Positions 39,599 to 47,875 of a DNA stretch of 64,000 nucleotides are shown here, in pieces. The position numbers and the translations under genes were made by a program. Origin of the DNA: Pseudomonas sp. URMO17WK12:I2. Lineage in GTDB: Bacteria > Pseudomonadota > Gammaproteobacteria > Pseudomonadales > Pseudomonadaceae. Every line of letters begins with the position of its first letter. The stretch's first letter is position 1. The notes under the pieces were generated by a model. It was not told the DNA's origin. It saw nothing but the letters and a program-made list of their open reading frames with translations, and made no database searches. The DNA is taken from assembly GCF_003253735.1 (NCBI RefSeq), contig NZ_QKYW01000001.1, forward strand, positions 558,001-622,000, written 5' to 3'.

Positions 39599-39864
39599 GT
39601 GAATATCCTCAAGCTCGCTTTATTTCTTGGGGGATATTACCGGCTTCGTGCTACCCGTGTGCTCAGCGCGATCTGCCTTCGGGAGTACTGCCCGAAACAC
39701 GGACGCTCGGCTACTCGTCACTATGTGAGCCAAGTACTTACGAAGGATCTAAAGAATGGAAGCCACCACTTAGCCGTTCCCTATTGGCCGTTCTCGGCCT
39801 ATATCTGGCCTCTGTACTGTGGGGGTCGTCCCTGTAGTTTGCTGGTATATTTATGGTTAGCGTA

Positions 39865-39881
39865 AGCCGGCAAGGCCGGCT
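39865..39881. other. Short stem-loop AGCCGGC/GCCGGCT
   Basis: A 7-bp perfect GC hairpin with a 3-nt loop between the CHAT gene start and the convergent small genes, without a T-run. It could end transcription of the small genes to its right. Confidence 0.4.
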
Positions 39882-39895
39882 CACTTACGTCTGCT

Positions 39896-40192
39896 TTACA
39901 GCTCCAGGGAAAGGGGGGTGGCCGATGGACCACAGCATCTGTGTGAGCATATTCGCTGGTGGACGCGGCTGAGGAACCCTACTTCGAAAGCTCTTCGTTC
40001 GATTGCGCATGTCCATAAATCGCGTTGAGCAATCATAACCGCCCAGAGCCAGCCGCTGCGGGCATTATCAAGCCAGCTCTGAGCAAGTTTGGCGCCCTGA
40101 TTGAACGCTTCTCGACAGTCGGCAGCCCAAGTGATTTCTATACCCGGATGGCCATCATGGGGTGGGAGGTAGGTGGTCACTGTTTTGATCAT
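39896..40192 (-). CDS. Small hypothetical island protein
   Basis: A 98-residue protein starting MIKTVTTYLPPHDGHPGIEI, rich in Trp and Ala in the middle (AQSWLDNARSGWLWAVMIAQ). Its ATG overlaps the stop of the 89-codon gene upstream by 4 bp, so they form an operon. Such pairs occur in Pseudomonas integrated elements; function unknown. Confidence 0.55.
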   Translation of the reverse strand: MIKTVTTYLPPHDGHPGIEITWAADCREAFNQGAKLAQSWLDNARSGWLWAVMIAQRDLWTCAIERRAFEVGFLSRVHQRICSHRCCGPSATPLSLEL

Positions 40193-40458
40193 CTCGCACC
40201 TCCTCGGACTTCCGAGAGCGCCCGGCGATACAGCACCACCATCTCATCGAGAAGGTCCAGCGCCGAGTAAGCAGCGATACGCACGCGCATGTGATCGAGT
40301 GGTACACCCTCAGGCTCAGCCAATTGATCAAGCAGATGGCCAAGCATGACCGCACGCGTTTCAGCAGCAGCTTCAGAGGGCAGGGAAGAACGTTCGGATT
40401 CATGCAGCGGACTACGCTGCAGTGGGAAAGGTACAACACAGGATTCGAACTCAGCCAT
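40189..40458 (-). CDS. Small hypothetical island protein
   Basis: An 89-residue acidic, helical protein (MAEFESCVVPFPLQRSPL; DHMRVRIAAYSALDLLDEMV) with a strong GGAGG ribosome site before the ATG. Translationally coupled to the next small gene. No recognised domain. Confidence 0.6.
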   Translation of the reverse strand: MAEFESCVVPFPLQRSPLHESERSSLPSEAAAETRAVMLGHLLDQLAEPEGVPLDHMRVRIAAYSALDLLDEMVVLYRRALSEVRGGAR

Positions 40459-40472
40459 GGCGCACCTCCAGA

Positions 40473-40775
40473 TCAGAGGCGGACAACAAGACCATAGGCC
40501 AAGGGCGGAGCTCTTGGGTAAAAAAGGGATAGCGCATTTTCCTTATGCTCCTCGGTTGAATTAAGGAGCTGCCACCATCCGTTCTGACGCAGTATGGTGG
40601 CAGACCGTACGGGGGTCAGAAACCGGTAACCGAGGGAACCGGCCAGGCAAAAGCCTGCCCCGCACGGCCTGCCATAGATAAGCGACAGCAAACACTTGTG
40701 TGCATGCTGGTCCGCTATGACGGTACCGCGCCCTCGATTTTTCGGGTTCTGACGCCCGGCCGTGGGATTTACCAC
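40473..40775 (-). CDS. Doubtful 100-codon frame in a structured region
   Basis: A frame starting MVNPTAGRQNPKNRGRG. It has no clear ribosome site and lies over several inverted repeats (40569-40603 and around 40645), so the DNA may serve as RNA rather than protein. It resembles the short frames often annotated in phage-satellite immunity regions, but I cannot tie it to a family. Confidence 0.3.
   Translation of the reverse strand: MVNPTAGRQNPKNRGRGTVIADQHAHKCLLSLIYGRPCGAGFCLAGSLGYRFLTPVRSATILRQNGWWQLLNSTEEHKENALSLFYPRAPPLAYGLVVRL
40569..40603. other. 10-bp inverted repeat CTGCCACCAT/ATGGTGGCAG, likely RNA hairpin
   Basis: Perfect 10-bp arms with a 15-base loop. A second smaller hairpin (CAGGC/GCCTG) follows near 40645. 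The 468-bp stretch 40459-40926 has no other good gene. Confidence 0.5.
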
Positions 40776-40926
40776 GACGGGCGCAGTCTAGCCCTTGGGT
40801 TTTGGGAGGGCAACAAAGTGTGGCGTAGGGAACTTGTGGGTCTGTGCTAGGTGGTGGCTCAGGCTACGCAACGAACTTCAGTCGCCAATGATGGCGAATG
40901 CAGACGGCAAGTATCGCGCAGCTGGC

Positions 40927-41718
40927 TTAGCTGCGACCTTGGGCAGTTTGAAGGGTTAGGGTACGCAACTTTGTTTGTTCAGACGTTCTGATGGCGCGGC
41001 GGCTAAAGGTCTTCTGGGCTATACGCTGAGCATCCTCAGGCGAAATCCCGCCTTCAATCAGGCGTTCCACATAGCCCTCCTCCGAAAGCTCTGGCGCCCT
41101 CTGCGGATGCATATTACGCCCTGTCCGTCGAATGACGGTTTTCAACCAGCGTGACGGGGAAGTATGGATGGCCCCCTTCTCCAGTGCGCTTACCAGTTGG
41201 TTAGTGATCGCCTGCTGTTGATCAGCGGGAATTGAGCTGATCAGTTGGGCGACCTGTTGACTCTCCAGCCCACTCAACCGCGTGAGTTTTGCCGTGCGCC
41301 TTACTGATGATTCATATGAAGGTTCATATGGTGGTTCTAGGGGTGACATAGCTTTGTCACCCTCCCCCTGACATAGCTGTGTCACCCCGGGGGTGACAAG
41401 GGTGTCACCCTCCCCCTCGTTGCATTTTGGTGAGGGTGACAATTTGTCGGGGTAAGTCAATGCGAGTGTGTAGCCGTTAGAAACCTGCCGGCCGCTGGCA
41501 CTGAATCGGGCGTCCTTTTTCAGTAGACCCGCAGCTAGCAAGGTTTTAATGGTGCGCTGAACTGTGCGCACCGAAGTGCTGCACTTTGCTGCAATCGTCT
41601 TCATCTTCGGCCAGCAGTAGCCGTGATCATCTGCGTTATCAGCAAGCGCCATGAGAACCAGCTTCGGAACAGGCGGGAGCGGTTGCTCCCATGCCCAGTT
41701 CATGGCTTTGATGCTCAT
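40927..41718 (-). CDS. Helix-turn-helix domain protein, replication-initiator-like
   Basis: A 263-residue protein starting MSIKAMNWAWEQPLPPVPKL. The N-terminal winged helix (residues ~12-75; LVLMALADNADDHGYCWPKM, CSTSVRTVQRTIKTLLAAG) is the type found in phage and plasmid replication proteins with a 'helix-turn-helix domain' label. The linker is acidic and low complexity; the C-terminal part is basic and helical. It follows the excisionase-like gene by 5 bp. Probably an early island gene for replication or regulation. Confidence 0.7.
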   Translation of the reverse strand: MSIKAMNWAWEQPLPPVPKLVLMALADNADDHGYCWPKMKTIAAKCSTSVRTVQRTIKTLLAAGLLKKDARFSASGRQVSNGYTLALTYPDKLSPSPKCNEGEGDTLVTPGVTQLCQGEGDKAMSPLEPPYEPSYESSVRRTAKLTRLSGLESQQVAQLISSIPADQQQAITNQLVSALEKGAIHTSPSRWLKTVIRRTGRNMHPQRAPELSEEGYVERLIEGGISPEDAQRIAQKTFSRRAIRTSEQTKLRTLTLQTAQGRS

Positions 41719-41723
41719 AGCGG

Positions 41724-41942
41724 TCAGGCTTCTTCGATTACGCGGGCAATCGCAGAGGTTTTGAAGTAAATCCGTCTGCCGATTTTGACCTTGCACGAAC
41801 GCAGCTTCGCAGACATTTCGTTATCGCTGCTTAAGGAGATCCTTAAGCCGTCCTTGCTACGGTGCAGTACCTCCGCCAACTGTTCGAGGGAAAGCAGTGG
41901 TGAGCCGCCGTAACGGTTCAGCAGGGTTTCTTCGACTGTCAT
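41724..41942 (-). CDS. AlpA/excisionase-like DNA-binding protein
   Basis: A 72-residue protein (MTVEETLLNRYGGSPLLSLE) with an HTH-17-like pattern (LSLEQLAEVLHRSKDGLRIS...KIGRRIYFKTSAI) and an AAGGAG ribosome site. Divergent from the island repressor across the operators, it occupies the Cox/AlpA position and may control excision of the island. Confidence 0.7.
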   Translation of the reverse strand: MTVEETLLNRYGGSPLLSLEQLAEVLHRSKDGLRISLSSDNEMSAKLRSCKVKIGRRIYFKTSAIARVIEEA

Positions 41943-41981
41943 CTTGCGACTCCTTGTATGGCTTGCGATACACTGCGCTCA

Positions 41982-42043
41982 TTACGCAAAAAGGCGTAAG
42001 AGTCCTTAAAAAACACCTAATATCCATATTTTGGACATTAGGT
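41982..42043. promoter_or_regulatory. Island switch operators
   Basis: Two palindromes lie between the divergent excisionase-like and repressor genes. One at 41982-41999 is TTACGC-N6-GCGTAA. The other at 42015-42043 has 12-bp arms, ACCTAATATCCA and TGGACATTAGGT, with one mismatch and a 5-bp spacer. They are probable repressor targets. Confidence 0.7.
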
Positions 42044-42067
42044 ACTTTTTATGAGCGAAGGCTTAAG

Positions 42068-42826
42068 ATGTCAAGCACGATTGAAGACCGCGTCATTCTG
42101 ATTCTGAAGGAGCAGATGTCTCCGGCTGACCTGGAGAGCCTCAAGGGGCACGAAGGGCCGTTTTCGGCGCTGCTCAGCCTATGGAGTCAGCCGCCTTACG
42201 CCGGTCGTGGCTTCTGGGAGAAGCTCTCCCAGCTCACAGGCATTCCGTCCGCGCGCTGGCGTAGTGCGTTTTCTCGCAAGCAGAAGCCGACCTCCGCCAT
42301 GATCGAGTCGATAGCCCACTTGTGGCCGAAATATGCGTTTTGGCTGGTCACGGGCGTGACCGATGCAGCTAATGGTCATGTCGCGCCATTAACAGCGCTG
42401 ACATTTCCTGAGTTTCTCCATGCAGAGCAACCTGGCGCCGATACGTATTTCAGTAAATCCATATCTCTTGCAAAGCGTCTGTATGAAGAGGGTGAGATCG
42501 ATCTGGAGAGCGACGATGCGCGTCTCGCGGCAGTGGAAAGGACGCTTCCTTTGGCGCACTGGGTAGGCAGTGATCTGGTTGACGTTGCTTATCAGTTGGC
42601 CGACAGCGATGAGTACCAGGAGCTCGTCAGCGCGTGGGAGCGCCGAGAGGAGTCTCGTGCTGAGCACCTTGGCAGGGTGCTAGGCACTGATCGTCCGTGG
42701 GAGCGCCATCTGGAAGAGAGGAAATCTCTCGGCCTAAAGTCAGACCCTGTACACGGACAAGACCCTCGCGTTACACACCAGAGCAGCTGGGACCTTTTCT
42801 ACAAACCAGATAGCGAAGATGCCTGA
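42068..42826 (+). CDS. Island repressor-like regulator
   Basis: A 252-residue protein starting MSSTIEDRVILILKEQMSPA with GAAGG before it. Residues ~35-95 resemble an atypical HTH (FWEKLSQLTGIPSARWRSAF followed by RKQKPTSAMIESIAHLWPKY), as in repressors that recognise palindromes like those just upstream. The rest is helical and acidic, without a peptidase domain. Its position divergent from the excisionase-like gene and beside the integrase indicates the maintenance repressor of the element. Family not named with certainty. Confidence 0.6.
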   Translation: MSSTIEDRVILILKEQMSPADLESLKGHEGPFSALLSLWSQPPYAGRGFWEKLSQLTGIPSARWRSAFSRKQKPTSAMIESIAHLWPKYAFWLVTGVTDAANGHVAPLTALTFPEFLHAEQPGADTYFSKSISLAKRLYEEGEIDLESDDARLAAVERTLPLAHWVGSDLVDVAYQLADSDEYQELVSAWERREESRAEHLGRVLGTDRPWERHLEERKSLGLKSDPVHGQDPRVTHQSSWDLFYKPDSEDA

Positions 42827-42901
42827 GGGCAGTAACCGAAGCTGCGTCAGTTAAAGCCCTCAGTGATTGGCGAACTACGTCTAGCGCTGAATGGCTATTG
42901 A

Positions 42902-43996
42902 TCAGCTGTCAGCCTGTTGCTTACTGTGCCTGGTCGCTTTCCTCTCCAGCTTGTCCAGCTTGCTCACGAGGTCTTCAGCGCGCAGGTGCGTGTAGCGCTT
43001 GAGCATCTGCATCGACTTATGTCCGCTGATGGCAGAAACCTCCTGATCGGATAGGCCACCCTCGACCAGCCGGCTGACCGCTTCATGACGTAGATCGTGA
43101 AAGCGAAGGTCGGGCATCCCGAGTTTTTTCTTCAGCACCCCCCAGGTTTTGGTGAAGGCATAAGCACGACGTTTCTCGTCCTTTCCAGGCTCACCGAAGA
43201 ACACTAGGTTGCAGTCTTTGGGGCGAACAGGGTTGTCCAGAGCGGCCTTGAATGTCTCGGTGGCTAGCTTGGTCAAAGGGACGGTGCGGGCGCTGTCGTT
43301 TTTCGTGTCTGCAAGGCGCACCACGCGCTTTTTCAGGTCTACCTGATGGCAACGTAGGCCAGTTATCTCCGACGACCGCATGCCCGTTTCCAGGGCGATT
43401 TGGACGATCCATCCCAGCATCGGATTGCTGTGACTTTTCACGGCAGCGAGCAAGCGCTTTTCTTCGTCGGCGGATAGCCTCCGATCGCGGCCATCTCCAG
43501 GGCTCGGCTTGCGGATATTTAGCACCGGGTTGAACGTCAGGCCCAGTCCCCATTCTTGGATAGCTACCGTGAAAAGATGACTTAGCAGTGCCAGCTCAAG
43601 CCGCACGGTATTGTTGCTGGTTGGGAGGCCGCGCTTGCTGAGAGTGCCGAGCCTTGTGTCGCGGTATTTGGCAATGACTTCAGCTGACAGAGCAGCCAGG
43701 GAATACTTACCCAGGTGCTGGATCAATTGCTTTGCCTTGGTGGCTTCGGCTTTGCGAGTGGTGGGTTTCTTGCTGGGGGTCACCTCAGCGAGGTAGCGCT
43801 CTAAAGCTTTTTCCAGCGTCATGCGCTCGGAGCCGCTGCGCTGGATGTACACGCCACGCACCATTTCGTCTTCGGTGCGGCGAGCCCAGTCTTCGGCGTC
43901 GCGCTTGGTGCGGAAGGTTTTTGCGTTGGTCGGCCAGCCCGTTTTGCGGACTACGGCTTTCCAAGTGCCGGAAGGGGTTTTGACGATTGTTGCCAT
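42902..43996 (-). CDS. Island tyrosine integrase
   Basis: A 364-residue tyrosine recombinase (MATIVKTPSGTWKAVVRKTG). The arm-binding domain, core-binding domain and catalytic domain are complete: Arg in LETGMRSSEITGL, HDLRHEAVSRL, ISGHKSMQML and Tyr in KRYTHLRAEDL. It lies at the right end of the island, 110 bp from the att repeat in the tRNA, the usual place of an element integrase. It is distinct in sequence from the prophage integrase although both use the same tRNA. Confidence 0.93.
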   Translation of the reverse strand: MATIVKTPSGTWKAVVRKTGWPTNAKTFRTKRDAEDWARRTEDEMVRGVYIQRSGSERMTLEKALERYLAEVTPSKKPTTRKAEATKAKQLIQHLGKYSLAALSAEVIAKYRDTRLGTLSKRGLPTSNNTVRLELALLSHLFTVAIQEWGLGLTFNPVLNIRKPSPGDGRDRRLSADEEKRLLAAVKSHSNPMLGWIVQIALETGMRSSEITGLRCHQVDLKKRVVRLADTKNDSARTVPLTKLATETFKAALDNPVRPKDCNLVFFGEPGKDEKRRAYAFTKTWGVLKKKLGMPDLRFHDLRHEAVSRLVEGGLSDQEVSAISGHKSMQMLKRYTHLRAEDLVSKLDKLERKATRHSKQQADS

Positions 43997-44096
43997 ATGA
44001 AAAGGACTCCAAAGGCAGACTGGCTTACCAGTACTGTACCGATTTTGTACCTTTTGGCCATGGAGCCGATTGTGAGGGCACTACCCCAGAAAGCAT

Positions 44097-44119
44097 AAAG
44101 CCGCGCAGTGCGCGGCTTT
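44097..44119 (-). terminator. tRNA terminator hairpin
   Basis: AAAGCCGCGC-N3-GCGCGGCTTT stem-loop directly downstream of the tRNA. A near-identical copy is at 28424-28446 as part of the duplicated att region. Confidence 0.8.
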
Positions 44120-44170
44120 GAAGGTGGTGGGCCCACACGGACTCGAACCGTGGACCAAAGGATTATGAGT
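44108..44170. repeat. att repeat, right copy (inside intact tRNA)
   Basis: 63 bp identical to 28435-28497, covering the tRNA 3' end from the anticodon loop and into the terminator. Integration reconstitutes the tRNA here, leaving the partial copy at the island's far end. Confidence 0.92.
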
Positions 44171-44201
44171 CCTCTGCTCTAACCAACTGAGCTATAGGCC
44201 C
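44125..44201 (-). tRNA. tRNA with CAU anticodon (Ile2-like, or elongator Met)
   Basis: A 77-base cloverleaf with encoded CCA. The acceptor GGGCCTA pairs with TGGGCCC, the D-arm is AGCTCAGTTGGTTAGAGCA, the anticodon loop CTCATAA (anticodon CAT), and the T-arm GGTTCGAGTCC. The anticodon stem and TTGGTC variable region resemble E. coli ileX, so a lysidine-modified tRNA-Ile is more likely than tRNA-Met; sequence alone does not settle this. It is the integration site of both elements. Confidence 0.92.
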
Positions 44202-44432
44202 CCAGAAGGCTGGCGGAGTATACCGATGCACTTCGCCGAGTGCCAATCCGATACATCCTGGCTTGTGCGCAGGTGTGAAATGGTACATCGCGTGACAAGC
44301 GATCCCCTGCCCGCCCTGCAAAACCACGTGCAATCCCCTCGCCGCTTTGTTCATAATTTGCACGACGTTCCTATCCCACCGTGCCGCTCACGCTGACGAT
44401 ACGAGCCCAACCAGCCTAGCCGGGCCCGTACC

Positions 44433-45971
44433 TTGACGAGTCAGACTTCCAAGATCACTTACCTCAGACGCCTGGTCGCGATCATGACCAGTGTGGTGGG
44501 TGTGGCCGTGCTGCTGCTCACCTATCTGCAGGTCGAGTGGGACAGACGCGAGGCGCTGCGCCAGCACGTGGCCGATATGGCGAACCTGTCGGCGGCGCTG
44601 ACCCGGCAGGCGGAGTCGACCATCCGCGATGCCCATACGGTGCTGATCGGCATGCAGCGCAAGCTGCAGATTTCCGGTTATGGCGCCGAGAACCTGCGCG
44701 AAGTGCTCGAGGTGGCGCGCGCCCAGTCGGCGATCCTGGCCGATGTGGAAGGCTTCACCGTGCTCGATGTCGACGGCCGCCCGCTGCTCACCACGGTCCC
44801 TAACGCCACCACCAACTATACGGCGCTGGATCGTGACTACTTTTCGGTACACCGCACCCATCAGGTGACCGGCCTGCACATCGGTGCGCCCATCCAGAGC
44901 CGCATGAGCGGCGACTGGGTGATTGCCCTGACCCTGCGCCTGAGCGATGCCCACGGCGAGTTCCGTGGCGTGGTGCTGGCCACGCTGCTGGTCCAGCGCT
45001 TCGTGGACTTCTACCGCAGCATCGATGTCGGCAGCCAGGGCGTGATCGGCATGGTCAAGCGTGACGGCACCCTGTTGGTGAGGTCGCGGGAGTCTGCCCA
45101 GAACGCCGGCCTGGACATGTCCAGGAGCCCGGTGCTGCGTACGGTCAACGAAGACGGCGTAAAGCGCGGCAGTATGGTGGTCACGGCGATGATCGACGGC
45201 GTGAAGCGCATCTACGGTTTCGATACCAGCGACGAATACCCGATCTTAGTGGCCGCCTCGCTGGGCGAAGAACAAGCAATGGCCGCCTGGCGCACCCGCG
45301 CGCTGCAGACCTGGTCGCTGAGTGGCGGTGTGCTGGTGATTCTGCTCTCCATGGGCTGGCTGATCTGGCGCGCCCTGGGTCGTCAGGGCCGCATGGAAGC
45401 GCGCCTGCAAGGCATGCACCGTGACCTGGCGCTGGCCAACCATGCGCTGGAGATCATCGCCGGTGAGGACGCCCTGACCGGCCTGGCCAATCGCCGGCGC
45501 CTGGACGAAGTGCTGCGCGCCGCCTTTCAGTCCGCAGCCACACAGCGCCAACCGCTGTCGTTCGTGCTGCTGGACGTGGACTACTTCAAGCGCTTCAACG
45601 ACCAGTACGGCCACCCGGCCGGAGACGAGGCGCTCAAGCAGGTCGCCGAGGTACTCAAGCGCCATGCCCGGCGCAGCGCAGACACCACCGCCCGCTACGG
45701 CGGCGAGGAATTGGCGATGATTCTGCCGAGCGCGGAAAGTACGGCGGCCATGATAGTGGCCGAGCGCATCCGCGCCGATGTCGAGGCGTTGGCGATCGCC
45801 AACCAGGGCTCGCCCTACGCCAACCTGACCCTGAGCATCGGCGTCGCCTCATGCATTCCGGGGCAGACGGTGCACACGCCTGCCGATCTGGTAGCCGCTG
45901 CCGACGTTGCCCTGTACGCCGCCAAGAGCGAAGGCCGCAACCGCGTGATGCTGAGCGAACAGTCCGGCTGA
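44433..45971 (+). CDS. Membrane diguanylate cyclase with periplasmic sensor domain
   Basis: A 512-residue protein with TTG start (a later ATG at 44484 is possible). Two membrane segments (residues ~12-32 and ~290-312) flank a Cache/PDC-type sensor domain (ILADVEGFTVLDVDGRPLLT). The C-terminal GGDEF domain has the active-site RYGGEEL near residue 422, and an I-site R-x-x-D (RSAD) five residues before it, so product inhibition by c-di-GMP is expected. It is the first chromosomal gene beyond the tRNA. The ligand is unknown. Confidence 0.88.
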   Translation: MTSQTSKITYLRRLVAIMTSVVGVAVLLLTYLQVEWDRREALRQHVADMANLSAALTRQAESTIRDAHTVLIGMQRKLQISGYGAENLREVLEVARAQSAILADVEGFTVLDVDGRPLLTTVPNATTNYTALDRDYFSVHRTHQVTGLHIGAPIQSRMSGDWVIALTLRLSDAHGEFRGVVLATLLVQRFVDFYRSIDVGSQGVIGMVKRDGTLLVRSRESAQNAGLDMSRSPVLRTVNEDGVKRGSMVVTAMIDGVKRIYGFDTSDEYPILVAASLGEEQAMAAWRTRALQTWSLSGGVLVILLSMGWLIWRALGRQGRMEARLQGMHRDLALANHALEIIAGEDALTGLANRRRLDEVLRAAFQSAATQRQPLSFVLLDVDYFKRFNDQYGHPAGDEALKQVAEVLKRHARRSADTTARYGGEELAMILPSAESTAAMIVAERIRADVEALAIANQGSPYANLTLSIGVASCIPGQTVHTPADLVAAADVALYAAKSEGRNRVMLSEQSG

Positions 45972-46141
45972 TCCGGCCTCGCAGCCATGCCCAGCTTTTT
46001 GCTGGGCAACGACTACAAAAACGCTAATTTCGCTATCCCCCACCTCTGAACACAATGGCCGCAACGCACGAACGGCTCGTGCGCCCGGGCCAGGGCTATC
46101 CCTGCGTATGGGCGCCCGGCCTCCTTCAGAGGGACGCAACG

Positions 46142-47440
46142 ATGGCTGTCGAAACAACCCGAATAGACACCCTGGTGGTGGGCGCCGGCCAGGCCGGCGT
46201 GGCGATGAGCGAGCACCTGACCAAGCTCGGCGTGCCGCACCTGGTGCTGGAACGCGAACGCATCGCCGAGCGCTGGCGCAGCATGCGCTGGGATTCGCTG
46301 GTGGCCAACGGCCCGGCCTGGCATGACCGCTTCCCCGGGCTGGAGTTCGACATCGACGACGACGCCTTTCCGGACAAGGAAAAGGTGGCCGCCTACTTCG
46401 AAGCCTATGCGCGCAGCTTCAACGCGCCGATCCGCACCGGCGTGGAGGTGCACAAGGTACGCCGCAATGCCAATCGCCCCGGCTTCACCGTGGAAACCTC
46501 GGAAGGGTTGATCGAGGCCAATCGCGTGGTCGCCGCTACCGGCCCCTTCCAGCGCCCGGTGATTCCCGCCATCGCGCCGCGGGACGAGCGCCTGCTGCAA
46601 ATCCATTCCGCCGACTACCGCAACCCGCAGCAGCTGCCCGCCGGGGCCGTGCTGGTGGTGGGCGCCGGCTCCTCCGGCACGCAGATCGCCGATGAACTGA
46701 TGCAATCCGGCCGCCAGGTGTACCTCTCCGTCGGCGCCCATGATCGGCCGCCACGCAGCTACCGCAACCGGGACTTCTGCTGGTGGCTGGGCGTGCTCGG
46801 CGAGTGGGACCAGGAAACCCCCAAGGCCGGCCGCGAGCACGTGACCATCGCGGTCAGCGGCGCCTACGGCGGCAAGACCATCGATTTCCGCCGCCTGGCC
46901 CACCAGGGCATGACCCTGGTCGGCCTGACCCGCTCGTTCGACAACGGCGTGGTGCAGTTCGCCAACGACCTGGCCGACAACATCCGCCGCGGCGACGAGA
47001 ACTACCTGGCGCTGCTCGATGCCGCCGACGCCTATATCGAACGCAACGGCCTCGATCTGCCGGAAGAACCCGAGGCGCGGCGTATCCCGGCCGACCCGGC
47101 GTGCATGAGCGAGCCACTGCGCGAGCTGAATCTGATCGAGGCCGGGGTGACGTCGATCATCTGGGCGACCGGTTTCGCCACCGACTTCAGCTGGCTGGAA
47201 GCCGATACCTTCGATGCCAACGGCAAGCCCCAGCATCAACGCGGCGTGTCCCGCGAGCCGGGCATCTACTTCCTCGGCCTGCCATGGCTGTCGCGCCGTG
47301 GCTCGTCGTTCATCTGGGGCGTGTGGCACGACGCCAAGCACGTCGCCGACCATATCGCCACGCAGCGCAAGTACACCGCCTACCGCGATGCCGAGCAGCG
47401 CCAGGCAGTCCCCGTCACCCGCCTGCAGGGAGTCAAATGA
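46142..47440 (+). CDS. Flavin-containing monooxygenase
   Basis: A 432-residue FAD/NADPH enzyme. It has two Rossmann motifs: VVGAGQAGVAMSEHL at the N-terminus for FAD and VVGAGSSGTQIADELMQSG near residue 175 for NADPH. IWATGF (near 340) is the typical ATG motif of this family. It probably hydroxylates a nitrogen- or carbon-centred small molecule. It leads a four-gene operon; the RidA gene overlaps its stop. An upstream in-frame ATG at 46055 is less likely. Confidence 0.85.
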   Translation: MAVETTRIDTLVVGAGQAGVAMSEHLTKLGVPHLVLERERIAERWRSMRWDSLVANGPAWHDRFPGLEFDIDDDAFPDKEKVAAYFEAYARSFNAPIRTGVEVHKVRRNANRPGFTVETSEGLIEANRVVAATGPFQRPVIPAIAPRDERLLQIHSADYRNPQQLPAGAVLVVGAGSSGTQIADELMQSGRQVYLSVGAHDRPPRSYRNRDFCWWLGVLGEWDQETPKAGREHVTIAVSGAYGGKTIDFRRLAHQGMTLVGLTRSFDNGVVQFANDLADNIRRGDENYLALLDAADAYIERNGLDLPEEPEARRIPADPACMSEPLRELNLIEAGVTSIIWATGFATDFSWLEADTFDANGKPQHQRGVSREPGIYFLGLPWLSRRGSSFIWGVWHDAKHVADHIATQRKYTAYRDAEQRQAVPVTRLQGVK

Positions 47441-47865
47441 TGCCCACCCATACCCGTATCCGCATGTTCAACACCAAGGACACCTACCCCAACCAGGCCC
47501 TGGACAACGACCTCTGCCAGGCCGTGCGCGCCGGCAATACGGTGTACGTGCGCGGCCAGGTCGGCACCGACTTCGACGGCAACCTGGTGGGCCTCGGCGA
47601 CCCGCAGGCGCAGACCGAGCAGGCCATGAAGAACCTCAAGCAGTTGCTCGAAGAGGCTGGCAGCGACCTGTCGCATATCGTCAAGACCACTACCTACATC
47701 ATCGACCCGCGCTACCGCGAGCCGGTGTACAAGGAGGTCGGCAAATGGCTCAAGGGCGTGTTCCCGATTTCCACCGGGCTGGTGGTCTCGGCCCTCGGCC
47801 AGCCGCAGTGGCTGATGGAGATCGACGTGATCGCGGTGATCCCGGACGACTGGCCGGCCCAGTAA
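47437..47865 (+). CDS. RidA/YjgF-family protein
   Basis: A 142-residue protein of the RidA superfamily, with the usual N-terminal beta strand, VYVRGQVGTDFDGNL, QTEQAMKNLKQLLEEAGSDL and SALGQPQWLMEIDVIAVIP at the end. RidA proteins hydrolyse reactive enamine/imine intermediates, or act as specialised hydrolases in catabolic operons. A canonical Arg of the RidA active site is not obvious (the equivalent position reads QPQWLMEI), so a subfamily role is likely. Coupled to the monooxygenase by ATGA. Confidence 0.88.
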   Translation: MMPTHTRIRMFNTKDTYPNQALDNDLCQAVRAGNTVYVRGQVGTDFDGNLVGLGDPQAQTEQAMKNLKQLLEEAGSDLSHIVKTTTYIIDPRYREPVYKEVGKWLKGVFPISTGLVVSALGQPQWLMEIDVIAVIPDDWPAQ

Positions 47866-47875
47866 GGAGGCGCAC

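Noticed and set aside
46013..47353. 446-codon minus-strand frame
   Set aside because: Antisense to the flavin monooxygenase with no recognised domain.
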